From contig CM060733.1 of assembly GCA_030704615.1 (NCBI GenBank), positions 49,600,001 to 49,664,000 of the forward strand: DNA of 64,000 nt, in the 5' to 3' direction. Below are positions 45,854 through 57,500 of this stretch, piece after piece; positions within the stretch are counted from its first letter, which is position 1; each line of letters starts with the position of its first letter. The notes below the pieces were generated by a model. That model searched no databases, was not told the DNA's origin, and worked only from the letters and a program-made list of their open reading frames with translations. A program made the position numbers and the translations under genes. The DNA comes from Takakia lepidozioides (Eukaryota; Streptophyta; Takakiopsida; Takakiales; Takakiaceae).

Positions 45854-48800
45854 TCAGAGGACGGAAAGCCTTTGCTGCCGCAGGGTGCAACATTCCAGCC
45901 GCACTTTTCGCCAGGATATCAACGAGCTGCCCTCTGCACATACGAAGAGCAGATCGGGCATGTACCTCCAGGTATTTGTCATCACCACAATGCGAAATAT
46001 GTCCGCGAATTCTTGGTCCATTGAGGCTGAGACCTCTAGAGGTGCCTCGTCGTAGGGAATGGTTCCCAGTGTCGTGCCACAAGTGTGCACAAGGAGGCCA
46101 TCCTTCAGGTCAGGGTGAAGCATCTTCAGGACACGGACCTGATGCTTGCATAAGTTTCCCTTCATTGCCCATGGGCACGTGCAACAAGCCCAATCGCAAT
46201 TAGGATTGTAAACAATGTATGTTGTGCCGGGGTGGTTGCTGCTGAGAACGTAGGCTGGTTCACCAAGACCCAAAGGAAGAGTAACATTCTCAGCAGGAAT
46301 GTCTCGTGCCGCAAGTATAGAACTGGATATGTACTTTTCGTGTTTGTCATTTCTTATGAACCCATGGGTCTTCAAATGGATTGCGTACCAGTAGTGTGTT
46401 AGCACACGGCCAGCGAGTTCCCATATAAGCCAATCCACTCTACGACCACTCATCTTGCCTTTCCCCATGGCAAGTCTTGCCTTCAGATTTCCATGGTATG
46501 CCTCAATGCTTGCGTTTGTGTCTTGGCTCACATGAGGGACATGACGGGCTGCTGTACACCACATTGCTATTTTGGGCTTCCAGTACTGCTCGATATAGTC
46601 AAGAAATTTATGTCATTTCGGGTATTTTGACCTCATACGACGGATTCTCCTTGCAACCCACCGAAGCGCTCTTTTCTCGTTGCGTGGTCCCCCTCTACAG
46701 TACATGAGGTCTCCCATATCCTTCAACAAGTTTACAGCGGTCACCGGATCCTTTGTTTTCTTGCATGATTGCTTCACCTATGCCTTGCGGACATGCCAAA
46801 GACAGAGGAAAATGAGTACTCTTTAAAAAACAATTATGTACAACACACATGGTACACATTAGAGTCTTGGGATCGGACTGCAATGGTGGACTGCCGGAGT
46901 GGACTGTAACAGTGACCTGTATCAGCGGGCAGAGCCACTAGACTCGCCCAGTGGACAGTACAATGCCATGACGTTGATGTGCTAGAATAACCCCATTGGA
47001 CTACCCAGTGGACTTCCCCGTTGGACTTCCCCCTAGCTAGGACTGGGGCAGCGGACTGCCCCATTGGACTGCCACAGCGGACTGCCGGGACTTGCCAGGG
47101 ACTGTCGAGTGGACTTGGCAGCGGACGGCTGACCTCAGGGACTGCTGAGTGGACTTGCCAGCGGATTGCCGAGCGGACTTGCCAAGGACTGCTGAGTGGA
47201 CTTGCCATGGACTGCTGAGTGGACTTCCCAGTGGATCGCCGAGCGGACTTGCTGGGGACTGCCAGCGGACTTGCCAGGGGACTGACGAGCGGACTTGACA
47301 GCGGACTACCAGTGGATTTGCCCAGCGAACTGCCATCGGGTTTCGCCACAGATTTCTGCCAGCGGACTGTAGCTATGGACTGCTGCAGTGGACCTCGACA
47401 ATGGACCGGTGCTGTGGACCAACAGACTTACCGAATATCGTTGATTTCTGCTTCGGCATCGTTCACAATGAAGGCATTGGGTCGCCAACTCGGCAAATCT
47501 GCGAGGAGTGAATCACGCAAGGCTCTCATCCACGGCACCAGGTCTGTTGTCCGATTCCTCGCGGATATGATATATGCAACTGGTATAACGTTCAACCACT
47601 CGTCGAAGACCATCAACGTGTACAGTGGGAACTATTGGAATGCACAATGTCAGATGGTCAGAGCATGCAAATTCCGCTCAGTTCTGCACGAGAAGACTTC
47701 ATAAGAGTGATGAGGTTTGCAGCGGTTCACAGTGGGTCTGTCCCTTGGTCTTCCGCAACGTACACATAAAAACATACAGAAAGAGTCAGCACACCAAATT
47801 TTATGTGAATGTTGCATGGTACTATGCTATCATGCTCCTACAAGTCCATGGAATCGTTCGAATAGTACCTTTCATGATTTGTCCCAAAGGTTGCATCACA
47901 TGCAACGATACGGTCATGTCCTAGTTCCAGCATTCGTCGTTTCTGCCACGGAGTCTGTATGCCAATAGTGAATGTTAAATCTCCATCAAAATGCTCGAAT
48001 GTTGGCTCTAATTTCTCCTCTTGATAGAAAAAAACGGACGTAGGATTCTGGTCTCTCCACATGCGCACACTCTCTGCATCATCGGCGTGCTTTTTGAAGG
48101 TTTGCCACGCACGTTTCTCGGCAAGGTTGCGAACATCTTGCTCCAACAAGAAATCATCGCGGGGCCATGCATCGCCCAAGCCGGTGTTGTTCATCACGTG
48201 CTCTTTATGCTCCATCATGATTTGGGTGACCGACAAGCCTCGGCACAAATACTCGTCGACCCAGGCTTTCAATTCCTCGCTAATGTGTGGTGCATAGGCA
48301 TGGCGGGTGTTCCTGAACTCTGCGGACTTCCCATGCGAGGGTTTTTCTTGCGCATCTGTATGCTCCATGTTGTTGTAGTACACGAGGACACAGATGTCAG
48401 GGGCGAGATAACATTGCTGGACCTTGAAACAACATTGGCAACCACGCTTGTAAGACTCTCCATACTCCGACTTCTTTCTCCTTGGGCATTTATGAGGGCA
48501 AGATGTTCTAGCATCCACAAGAGGTCCTCTACACTTCTGTTTTGGATCCTCCACTATTGCCTTGTTGATGCGCTTGTCATCAAGACCGTAACAACATTGA
48601 TACCTGGACAGAAAATTCAAAAATCGATATCCAACGACTTGAGGAAGCATAAAATCAGAGAACTCGTGAAACAAAAAATGGCAACAAATATGCAATGAAA
48701 CATCAAAAGGACTGAGGATGGTGCACACATAATACTGGACATAAATGTGTCGGTTCTGGGTGCTTTTCGTGAGCCGGGTTCCACTTTAGAATGGACATTC

Positions 48801-49051
48801 ACCCAAAACTGAGTGGGGTAGTCCTCCAAACTCTCCTCTCCCAAGACAAAGTCACCAACTCTATCCCAAGGTATGCAGGCCTTCTCAACATTCACTCACA
48901 CACCCATAAACCCATATTGCGTCTCACTCTTCCAATGGAGATCCTTCCTGTTGAAGGGTCTTAGTTTTGCTGTTTGCAAACATTGTCGAAGAGGCCGTAT
49001 AAGCGGGCTTTCCGTGATCAATATATCATCGGGTTTTGCTTCCACGTCCAT
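45854..49051 (-). pseudogene. MULE transposase (DDE plus SWIM finger) of the 16.4-kb element
   Basis: Minus-strand exons: 49051-48729 (ATG; MDVEAKPDDILITESPLI), 48603-47869, 47631-47432 and about 46830-45857. The first catalytic Asp is in DRIVACDATFGTN (end of exon 2), the second in FIVNDAEAEINDI (exon 3). WKPKIAMWCTAARHVPHVSQ and the SWIM finger CCTCPWAMKGNLCKHQ lie in exon 4. The intron between exons 3 and 4 (47431 to about 46850) is packed with the CAGTCCGCTGG motif in sense orientation. In-frame stops are TGA 48898-48896, TAG 46780-46778 and TGA 46615-46613. The exon 2-3 junction is one base out of phase. The family cuts and pastes MULE DNA at its TIRs; this copy is inactive. Confidence 0.85.
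46870..47425 (-). repeat. Intronic GGCAGTCCGCTGGCAAGTCC-type repeat block
   Basis: About 550 bp consist of GGACTTGCCAGCGGACTGCC variants on the plus strand, that is AGTCCGCTGGCAAGTCC in the sense of the transposase gene. Spacing is irregular, about 10-25 bp per motif. It fills most of one transposase intron. Confidence 0.75.
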
Positions 49052-49197
49052 GCCCTATACAGTACAAATGACACGCTTCTGAACATGCAAGAAACGCGCC
49101 GCAGTACCCAGGACACGATCGACAACGTGCCAGGAGAACAATGTGCACATTCGCGGTTGCTGGCAAGTGGCAGGCGGCAGGGATAAAGGTTTGAATT

Positions 49198-49446
49198 GCA
49201 GCCCTAAAAATGGAGGGCTCGGATGGGTTATGGGAATGGACGGTGGAGATCCTGCGCCGTCAGTGGACTGGCCAGCGGACTGGCGGGCAGACTGGCAGAC
49301 TCATGGGTGGGGGACTGGCCGCGCGGGCGGGGCGGGCGCAGCGCGCAACGGCGGGCGGGGTGGGGGGAGCCAGGCGTCCGTGCGCGGGGCCCACCGGCCA
49401 CATCGCACGTGCCCATTAAAGACCCTATTATCTTAAAATGAGAGGC
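49198..49446 (-). repeat. Right terminal inverted repeat of the MULE
   Basis: Reverse complement of 33056-33325 with differences mainly in the C-rich middle. It ends exactly at the 9-bp duplication TGCATAGAG (49447-49455). Confidence 0.9.
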
Positions 49447-50328
49447 TGCATAGAGTGGTTTTAAAAAAAAAATCAATCCGGATATTAGCAATGGTATCTG
49501 AATGTCAATAACCTAGAAATATGAACTCGGATATGGTATTAAAAAAAAATAAAAATAAAAATGGTACTAGTATTCAAATTTAATATTGAAATGGCCATCT
49601 GAATTATTCAAATAGCCATTTGAATAATCAAGAAAACCACAAGGAAACCTGCTCATCTCGTAGGATATCAACCCCCATACAATTATACACTCAATCAGAA
49701 TTGCATCCATAGTGCCTCGCAAAATGAAGATCATAAAGAGGCGCTCATAAACACATGAAACCCTGCATCCATAATGTCTATACATATGTGCATATTAATA
49801 TGATACCCGAACAGACCTCCAGGAGTCGAGCTCTGGTAGGGGCCGGGGAAAGGGGAAAGGAGAACCCAAACCGCCACCTGGTAGGGTTTGGGGGGCCGCC
49901 AGGGAACTCGAGAACCTGCTGGTAGGGTACTACAAATGTTTACGGGAACAGAGAACAGTAGGTTAGGTTAGGAGAGACCCGGGTTGATGCCCGGCGAAAC
50001 CCTGATACCAGACCAACACTGGTGACATCTCCAGCTTAAGGCAAGTACAAAATGTAAATCTCCACAGCTTTATTGCTCCCAATTCACTCTAAACACAATT
50101 ACACTGTAGCCACTTGGTTTTCTTCCATGTTTTGGAACTCCAAATACGCAAACCTCCTGTTGCTGCAGAACTTCCAGTTTTCATAATATGTTCTTGATAA
50201 GTTTTCCTTCAATAATGTTTCCCAGCAGATGACACATTTCCATTCTACTTTACACTACTCATGACCATTTCCATCCTCTTCTTTGAAGCTAAGCGCTTTC
50301 TTTTGTGCCGTTTATTTGCATGCTTGTT

Positions 50329-53300
50329 TCACCAGTAATCCCCACAAGAGCAAATTCCATTTTGAAAGTGGTGAAAGCGGTTGGCATCCCGTACAACAAT
50401 TGCTCTGCCTACAATGTTTGAGATAAATTTGGTGGCAGTGTGGCAGTCACCACACACTCGAAGGTTCTTGATAATGCGGATAGGCATCCCAGGGGGCATG
50501 CTGATGAGCCCGAAAGCAATGGCTAGCCTCTCGCTGTGGTGGCAAAGGAATGATTCTCTTTGCTCCTCCTCCACATCATGCAATACAAAGCTTGTGTCAG
50601 GCACATACCCGGCCTCCTTCATTTGCCCAGACAATCTCTGCAGCTCAGCATGGATCTCCCCAATTTGTGGATGCAATTTGTCATCTGCAACAAATGTATG
50701 CAACTGGTTGTCCACTTCTATGGAGCTGCGGCCAGACTCCTTTCTGACACCTCTGTCCTTCATCAATTTTCTCACATTTGCTTTATCCTCCCACCTGCCA
50801 GCTGCAGCATAGATATTTGATAGCAGCACGTAAGTTGCAGCATGCTGTGGATCACTCTCAAGGATACTTTTTGCTGTACATTCTGCTAGCTCCACATTAC
50901 CATGAACTCTGCAGGCACCGAGCAAGGCCTTCCACACAGAAGCATCTGGTCTGATTGGCATTTTCTTAATGAAGGCCTCTGCTTCATCCAATTGCCCAGC
51001 ACGAGCAAGGAGGTCCACCATGCAGCCAAAATGCTCCTCTGTAGGTTTCAGGCCATAAGTGTCAGTCATGAAGTGAAAGTAGTGACGGCCTTCATCAACT
51101 AGGCCAGCATGGCTACATGCAGAGAGAAGAGATATAAATGTGATACTCTCTGGCTGAAAGCCTTCCTGTTGCATTTTTTCAAATACTTGCACGGCCTCTC
51201 TACCGCACCCATGCTGACCATATCCTGCAATCATCGCACTCCATGAGACCACATCTCGTTCAGCCATTTTGTAGAACACTTGATGTGCATCCTTCAAGCT
51301 CCCGCATTTGGCATACATGTTTACAAGGGTATTCTCCAAATTAAGATATGATGCAATTCCAGCTTTGATGATGTCAGCATGAACCTCTTTACCCTTTTCC
51401 AGAGCTCCTAGGCCTGCACAAGCATTGAGAATGCAAATGAATGCGACCCTATCGGGCTTCACCCCTTCCCGTATCATTTGCTCATACATCTCGAAAGCCT
51501 CTCCACCACACCCATGCTGAACATATCCAGCAATCATTGCACTCCATGAGACCACATCTCGTTCAGACATTTTGTTGAACACTTGACATGCCTTAATCAT
51601 GCTCCCGCATTTGGCATACATGTCAACAAGGGCATTCTCCAAATTAATGGTTAACCCAACACCAGCTTTGATGATGCGAGCATGAATATCTTCGCCTTTT
51701 TCCAGGGTTCTGAGGGTGACACATGCATTGAGAACGGATATGAAAGTAGCCCTGTCAGGTGTCACCCCTTCCTGGATCATTCGCTCATACATTTCACATG
51801 CCTCTCTTCCATACCCATGTTGAGCATATCCGTTGATCATTGTGGTCCAGGAGACCACATCTCGTTTAGCCATGTTGTCGAACACTTGATGGGCATCCTT
51901 CATGTTCCCGCATTTTGCGTACATGTCAGCCAGAGCAGTCTGCAGAACAATATCTGGCGCAACTCTAGCTTTGATGATGTCAGCATGCACCTCTTTTCCT
52001 TTTTCCAAGTTCCCTAGGCTGGCACAAGTATTGAGAGCACTAATGAACGTGACTCTGTTGGGCGTAAACCCCTCTCCTTGCATTCGTTCATACAGTTCGA
52101 AAGCCTTCCTACCACACCCATGCTGACAATATCCTGTGATCATCGCATTCCAGGAGACTACGTCTCTTTGAGCCATATTGTCGAACACTTGACAGGCATC
52201 TTGTATGCTCCCACATTTGGTATACATGTCCGCAAGAGCAGTCTCCAGAATGATATCTGGTGCGATCCCAGCTTTGATAATGTCAGCATGGACCTCTTTG
52301 CCCTTGTCCAGGATTCCTAGGTTGGCACATGCCTTGAGAATGCAAATGAATGTGACCTTGTTGGGTGTCACACATTCCCGCAGCATTTGCTCATACATCT
52401 CGAGAGCTTCCCTACCACAACCATGCTGAGCATATCCTGCGATCATTGTGCTCCATGAGACCACATTTCGTTGTTCCATATTGTCAAACACTTGACGGGC
52501 ATCCATTAAACTCCCACATTTGGCATACATGTCTGCAAGGGCAGTCTCCAGAATGATCTCTTGTGCAACCCCAGCATTGATGAGGTCAGCATGGACCCTT
52601 CTACCCCTTTCCAAGGCTCCTAGTATGGCACATGCATTGAGAACAGAAATGAACGTAACCCTGTTAGGTGTGACCCCCTCCTGTTGCATTTGCTCATACA
52701 CCATTAAAGCCTCCTTACCACACCCCTGCTTGGCATATCCTGCCATCATTATAGTGTATGAAAACACATCTCGTCTTGGCATTTTGTCAAAGACTTTACG
52801 TGCATCCACCACACTCCCACACTTGACATACATGTTGACAAGGGTGTTGAGCAGGAAGATGTTTGCCTTGAATCCACTTTCAATAATCTGAGCGTGAACC
52901 TGCCTTCCCTCTGCTAGAGCTTTCAAGTTGATGCACTCCTGCAGGACAGAGACATAAGTATTGGAGTCTGCCTCAATGCCTTGTTGAGTCAACATGTTCA
53001 CAGCCTCTTTCAGCTGTCCTGCCTTCCATAGTGGCTTCACCTCCCCAAAAGAGCCAGAAGAGTTCTTGTTGACTCCCTCTCTTTGTCCTCTTTCAGAAGC
53101 AGTGATGACAGTGGAGATGGTATCCATGCCGGCAGCCTCATGTCCAGGAAAAAACTGTGCCTGATTCAACCCTGCCAACCTGCATAACTCAAAACTCTGG
53201 GTGGCAAACCTTTATCCTTAAACTCACCTAAGACAACCCAAAGCACCTAGATACTCCAAATATGATCCCTCCATGAAGACGAGCTTCTTGCTACATATTA

Positions 53301-53861
53301 ACACAGCTACAATACTACTGAGACATCTACATTTAGAATACCTATCCCATTTGTTTGAGTTAGAACCCTTTAAATAAAATCATCAAAAACAATACCCATT
53401 GTCTTCACGGCCTTGAGCTCCATGGTGTACATCGGCATTACAATTATCAACAGATTCTCCTCGACCTTGTATCCTGGCAGCTAGCTCAGATTTCACCCAA
53501 GAAGGATTCGACCAACCCTCAATCCAAAGGACCTTGTATGTATGCTTATGTCTGAAGTCGGGTGATCTTTGACTTCTCTGTGAAAACGACCAACCGGCGG
53601 CTGAGCGGCCATAGATTCAAAGACAGCCTCAGATAAACTAAACGATAGGAGGAAATAACCTTGAACGACCTACTGTTTGCACAGCCAGCTCATGACGAAG
53701 AGAAAAATTGTGATAAATTAAGGCAACTGCAGATACGATATCATGGTAAAACCTTTCACATTCAAAATCAAGACAGCCTACCTTGTCAAACCTGTTGTCC
53801 CACCACTGGGAAGGATCTGCAAAAAACTCCTTCCAGAGCCCTTCTAGACTCATTGCTTGAC
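50329..53861 (-). CDS. Chimeric PDF-motif / DYW-type PPR protein gene
   Basis: Three minus-strand exons splice in phase: 53861-53782, 53577-53396 and 53179-50329. The first two encode an OSB-type PDF motif: LWKEFFADPSQWWDNRFDK, then RSPDFRHKHTYKVLW and NPSWVKSEL. The last is a 949-codon PPR block of tandem PLS modules (VDMYAKCGSM.., GYAQHGCGREALEMYEQM and near-copies), E motifs, and a C-terminal DYW deaminase (HHSERLAIAFGL, VCGDCHTATKF, CSCGDYW). DYW PPR proteins bind organellar RNA and edit C to U. Alternatively the OSB part ends at TGA 53385-53383 and the PPR gene is separate, starting at the ATG near 53127. The last exon has no in-frame ATG between its acceptor and that point. Upstream (OB-fold) exons were not identified. 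Confidence 0.7.
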
Positions 53862-54572
53862 CTGCGTGAGAAATTCGCAAGCACATGAGAACTTCGACAG
53901 ATTCTGATTCCTTCGCTCTGGATCAAAAGTGGAAGCATTTGTGCATGCACACATCCTCTACACGAAACTTTCTCCCACCAGCGTCTAATTTTGTGTCGGA
54001 TGGGTGAAAGCAACTATGGACCCTAGATATCACCCACGTACAGAATTTGCAAACCCATAACGATGCAGAGAGCTACAAGCCGATACCTTTCCTCACTTTC
54101 CCCGGAGGCTGGGGAAGCGTCATCGCTATCACTTGCAGATGTCCCAGGTCCAGCATCTTAAACGTGAACATCCATTTCAGCTACACAGTCTGGCCTCATA
54201 ATCTGCTGCACATACAGCGCCTCACACTCCCTGAGTGCAACGACAAGACAGGGACTTGCGTATGGCCTCCCCCTACACGCGCAGCAGAGGTGCCATCCCT
54301 TGAGGCTTGGTGGGTTCCACATTCCAACTGTGCAGTTGAAGGTGGGGTGCGTTAGACGGACGTGAGAGACACTGTGGCGTTCATCCGACGACAGTTGGCG
54401 TGCAGACTTGCAAAATACGTGTGGGGGCAGTCCTTCTCTGTACTTGTTCTGGGAACCAACAGCGACGCGGGTACTTTGCCCCGCTTTCAAATCAGATAGA
54501 AGAGCGGGGGCGCGGCCAGATCTGTATTTCTTGAGCTCCCAGGGAGAGGTGCGGGACAGGGAATGCGTGAGA
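53862..54572. other. Head-to-head intergenic / 5' region
   Basis: This lies between the minus-strand PDF-PPR gene and the plus-strand callose synthase start. It must hold the latter's promoter and any 5' exons of the former. Minus-strand open frames (for example 54610-54158) have no recognised OB fold. No TATA box stood out. Confidence 0.4.
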
Positions 54573-57500
54573 ATGGCGGAGGCTGTGTTCAACATTATTC
54601 CGGTGGACAATTTCTTGTCGGATCATGCCGCTCTGCGGTTTCCTGAGGTTTGTTCGGTTCTCTCGATTGTCCATGGTAGTTGTCACTAGAGCAGCGGCTT
54701 GGAGCTTGACATTGTGGTTGTGGTGACGTGCGCGGAAGTTTTTGGCTGTCTTGAGCATTTCAGCTGTTACCGGTCTCAAACTGTACCGTATGGCTAGTCT
54801 CGAAGTAGAATATATGGTTGTGTGAGTGGGGTTGGCTTTGGAGGAGCAAACGTCATGCGCCTTTGATGAAACATGTCGCTGAGGCCTAATTTGCGCCTTT
54901 CGATTCGGATTCTACAAGTTTCTGTCTCGTATCTGCTGATCTCGAGGTCCGCTGAGCGTCCCATCTCTCAGTGCTTGTTTACCTTTGCAACAACGTACAC
55001 CAGTTCTGTGCGCCTATTTTGTATACAACAATAGGCGCACCTCCCTAGTGTGGGCAGGAGCTGTTGGCTTGGAGGGGTCTCTGCATTTGTCGGAGCCCTG
55101 TTTTCGAATTGTGATGCTCAAGTTGCTGACTGGTTACTGGTTCGGTCAGCATCTTTGATGTGTGGGATCCAGTGTCATATGCGACATTGCTCAAGCTCAT
55201 TCAAGAGCTTATCCTTGTGGTATAAGCACAGGGGACTATGGTGACTGTGCCTCACTGTTGCTCGTTGGAAGTGTATGAAGATGAAGGGTAGAGGTGGTTT
55301 TTTTCCAGTTTGCTACTGTTTCAGTACAACTAGCGTCTTTGAGCCAATAGGACACACCACTTTCCTTAAATGGCAGTATCACATACCTGCTGGAATTTCA
55401 GTAGGCCTGCAGTCAAATAGGAATTGTAAGAGGACGGCATTGCAGTCATTATCTGGGGCAAGCTCATGATTACTGGTAAAGGCTTTATGTTTTCAGTGAG
55501 CAACTTTGTGATCCCAGTTTTAGGTCTACCTGTGTCTCATGCTCAGACAAGGTGTTCAATTTCTCACTCTAAATTGCTCAAAATAATCAGAACTTCATGT
55601 TTTGGAAACCTGTTTAGATGCACGATCAGGAAAATATCACTTCTTATCCACTTCCAAGGTTCCGAGCTTTTGCTTCTTGCTGTTTGTTTCCTCAATTACC
55701 TTCACTTACAAACTGAGGTGCTCCATTTGATTGTTTAGAAGGTGAGATATTGGCTCGTGAGACTGTAGCTTTTAAAACTTTAGTAGCTTACGATTTTATG
55801 TGTCTGTTCCCTTGGATACAGGCACAGCTAGTTGCTCCTGCAATGTAGATGTTGCATGTACTGTCCTGTCTGTTGAGGAAGGTGTCGATCGTGAAGGAAT
55901 TCTTCAGTATCAGGCTTCTAACTTGTGGTGCTTGAAATTGTGCCTGGTTGTGATAAAAGGTTCGAGCAGCTATAGCTGCGTTGCAGTGTGTTGGTGACCT
56001 AGCCAAGCCGCCAGATGTGCGGTGGACTTCTAACATGGATATACTTGACTGGCTTGGAGGCTTCTTTGGCTTTCAGGTGTGCATTTTTTGTTCTCACTTC
56101 CTTCATATATTTAAGAAAAGTTCCTGTTCTTTAACCAGCATGAACTGCTTTGCCTTGCCTCCAGAATGTAACAAGAGGCTGAATTCACTGCCCAGAGCCA
56201 CCATTTTATAGCTATTGACTAATGTTACTTTCGGTGTACCCTTTCATTTGGGAATATCAGGGATTTTTTCCCCCTTTCTACATTTCTTGCAGCTGTTAGC
56301 TGTTGTGGATAATTGTTCCGTATCTGGCTATCGTGGCGTAGTTATGTAGTTGTATCGGTGACTTTACGTATAACTACTTGCATCATAACGTGGTGGTAGT
56401 GTTATTTGACACTGGTAAGCGATCTTTTTGCAGCGTGATAATGTGAGGAATCAGCGAGAGCATCTTGTTCTTTTATTAGCCAATGCCCAGATGCGGTTGC
56501 AGCCTGCACCATTATCAATTGACAAGGTAAGAGTCTTTAACAATATGTGCCCTTTATGAACATCCTTTGGATTCTATTTGCTTACAAGATGAACTTGTGA
56601 TGCTCTTTGGTTTTGGAGCATAGCTTACTTGTACACTGATTCTTAGCAGTTGATTCCTATAACAAGCATAATCGTCAGTGTGAGGAGGGTAGGCGAGGTC
56701 AGAGAGTTCTTACAATAAGTATGTGAATGATGTCTTGCAAGAAGGAAAGTCATTGTCAAATATTTGACAGGCCACATGGATTGAAAATTTTGCTTTCTCC
56801 ATTTTATTGTTGGTTGTGTTAAGCAACAGATAACCCCGTAGTCAATGGTAAATAATTAGTCGTCATAGTCAGTGAGTCCTTGCCATGGTGCAGGCTATGC
56901 TGCATTCTACAAAGTGGGATCTTAGGCTTTCAATGGTCTAGAATCAGACTGTGGTAGGTTGCACTATTCCTTGACTGGAAATAAGTGCTCCCATGTGGAT
57001 TGGAGTCAAGAGTTTTAATGGGAATGATTGATGCCGACCTTGGCTTAATCTCATTCTTGTCGTTACTTCTATAAAACATTCAAACATTGTGGAAGATTCT
57101 CAGTAACTCTGCAAGCTTTTACCATATTGCGTGATTGTTGTCCGAGGAAGCAGGTGTCGTCCCCAGTGGGTCACCAGGATGAGAGCTGGTAGTGATTGTG
57201 CAAACTGCTTCTTTGGTAGAGGCTTTAAGCCAAGAAATATGTTGTAGTTACAAGCCCATAGGAACAGCAGAGGGTCTCAAGCCTCTAGCTCTCTGTCTAT
57301 TAATGGAGGGCTCCTCTTGCCCTGTAATTTATTTGAGTGGTTGCCATGTTGTGTGCTGCAGCTGGAGGCCAGTGTGGTCAGAAAGATTCGAAAAAAGGTG
57401 ACTCAAAATTATGTGTCTTGGTGCAGGTTTGTCAGAAAGCCACACCACTTAAGGTAAGAGTACCCATAGCATTAAAAAAGGTTCCTATTCACCTTTGGGT

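Larger units (their letters stand above)
33056..49446. mobile_element. 16,391-bp Mutator-like element with TIRs and perfect 9-bp target duplication
   Basis: The left end GCCTCTCATTTTAAGATAAT (33056) is matched by its reverse complement at the right end (to 49446). The inverted repeats extend about 270 and 250 bp. TGCATAGAG at 33047-33055 and 49447-49455 is a perfect 9-bp target duplication, as made by MULEs. Inside are two convergent genes: a plus-strand ULP1-like peptidase gene (35198-44933) and a minus-strand MULE transposase (49051 to about 45857). MULEs carrying ULP-like genes are known in angiosperms (the Kaonashi group). 33326-35197 is non-coding and rich in the AGTCTGTTG-type motif. 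Both genes have in-frame stops, so this copy is probably non-autonomous now. Confidence 0.92.
32921..50021. mobile_element. hAT-type short element, about 701 bp, interrupted by the 16.4-kb MULE
   Basis: The left end CAGTGTTGGTCTGGTATC (32921) and the right end, its reverse complement GATACCAGACCAACACTG (ending 50021), form an 18-bp inverted repeat. The flanks GTAACATC (32913-32920) and GTGACATC (50022-50029) match at 7 of 8 bases as a target duplication. Removing the nested MULE and its 9-bp duplication leaves about 701 bp without coding sequence. It shares termini with the element at 26159-26665, so both belong to one family. It must have been in place before the MULE arrived. Confidence 0.8.

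Noticed and set aside
46870-47425. Tandem repeat as a protein-coding array
   Set aside because: Irregular motif spacing and its position between transposase exons with donor gtaagt at 47431 show that it is intronic.
50381-52891. Plus-strand open frames opposite the PPR exon
   Set aside because: Antisense shadows of a highly repetitive coding exon with a clear PPR-DYW product.
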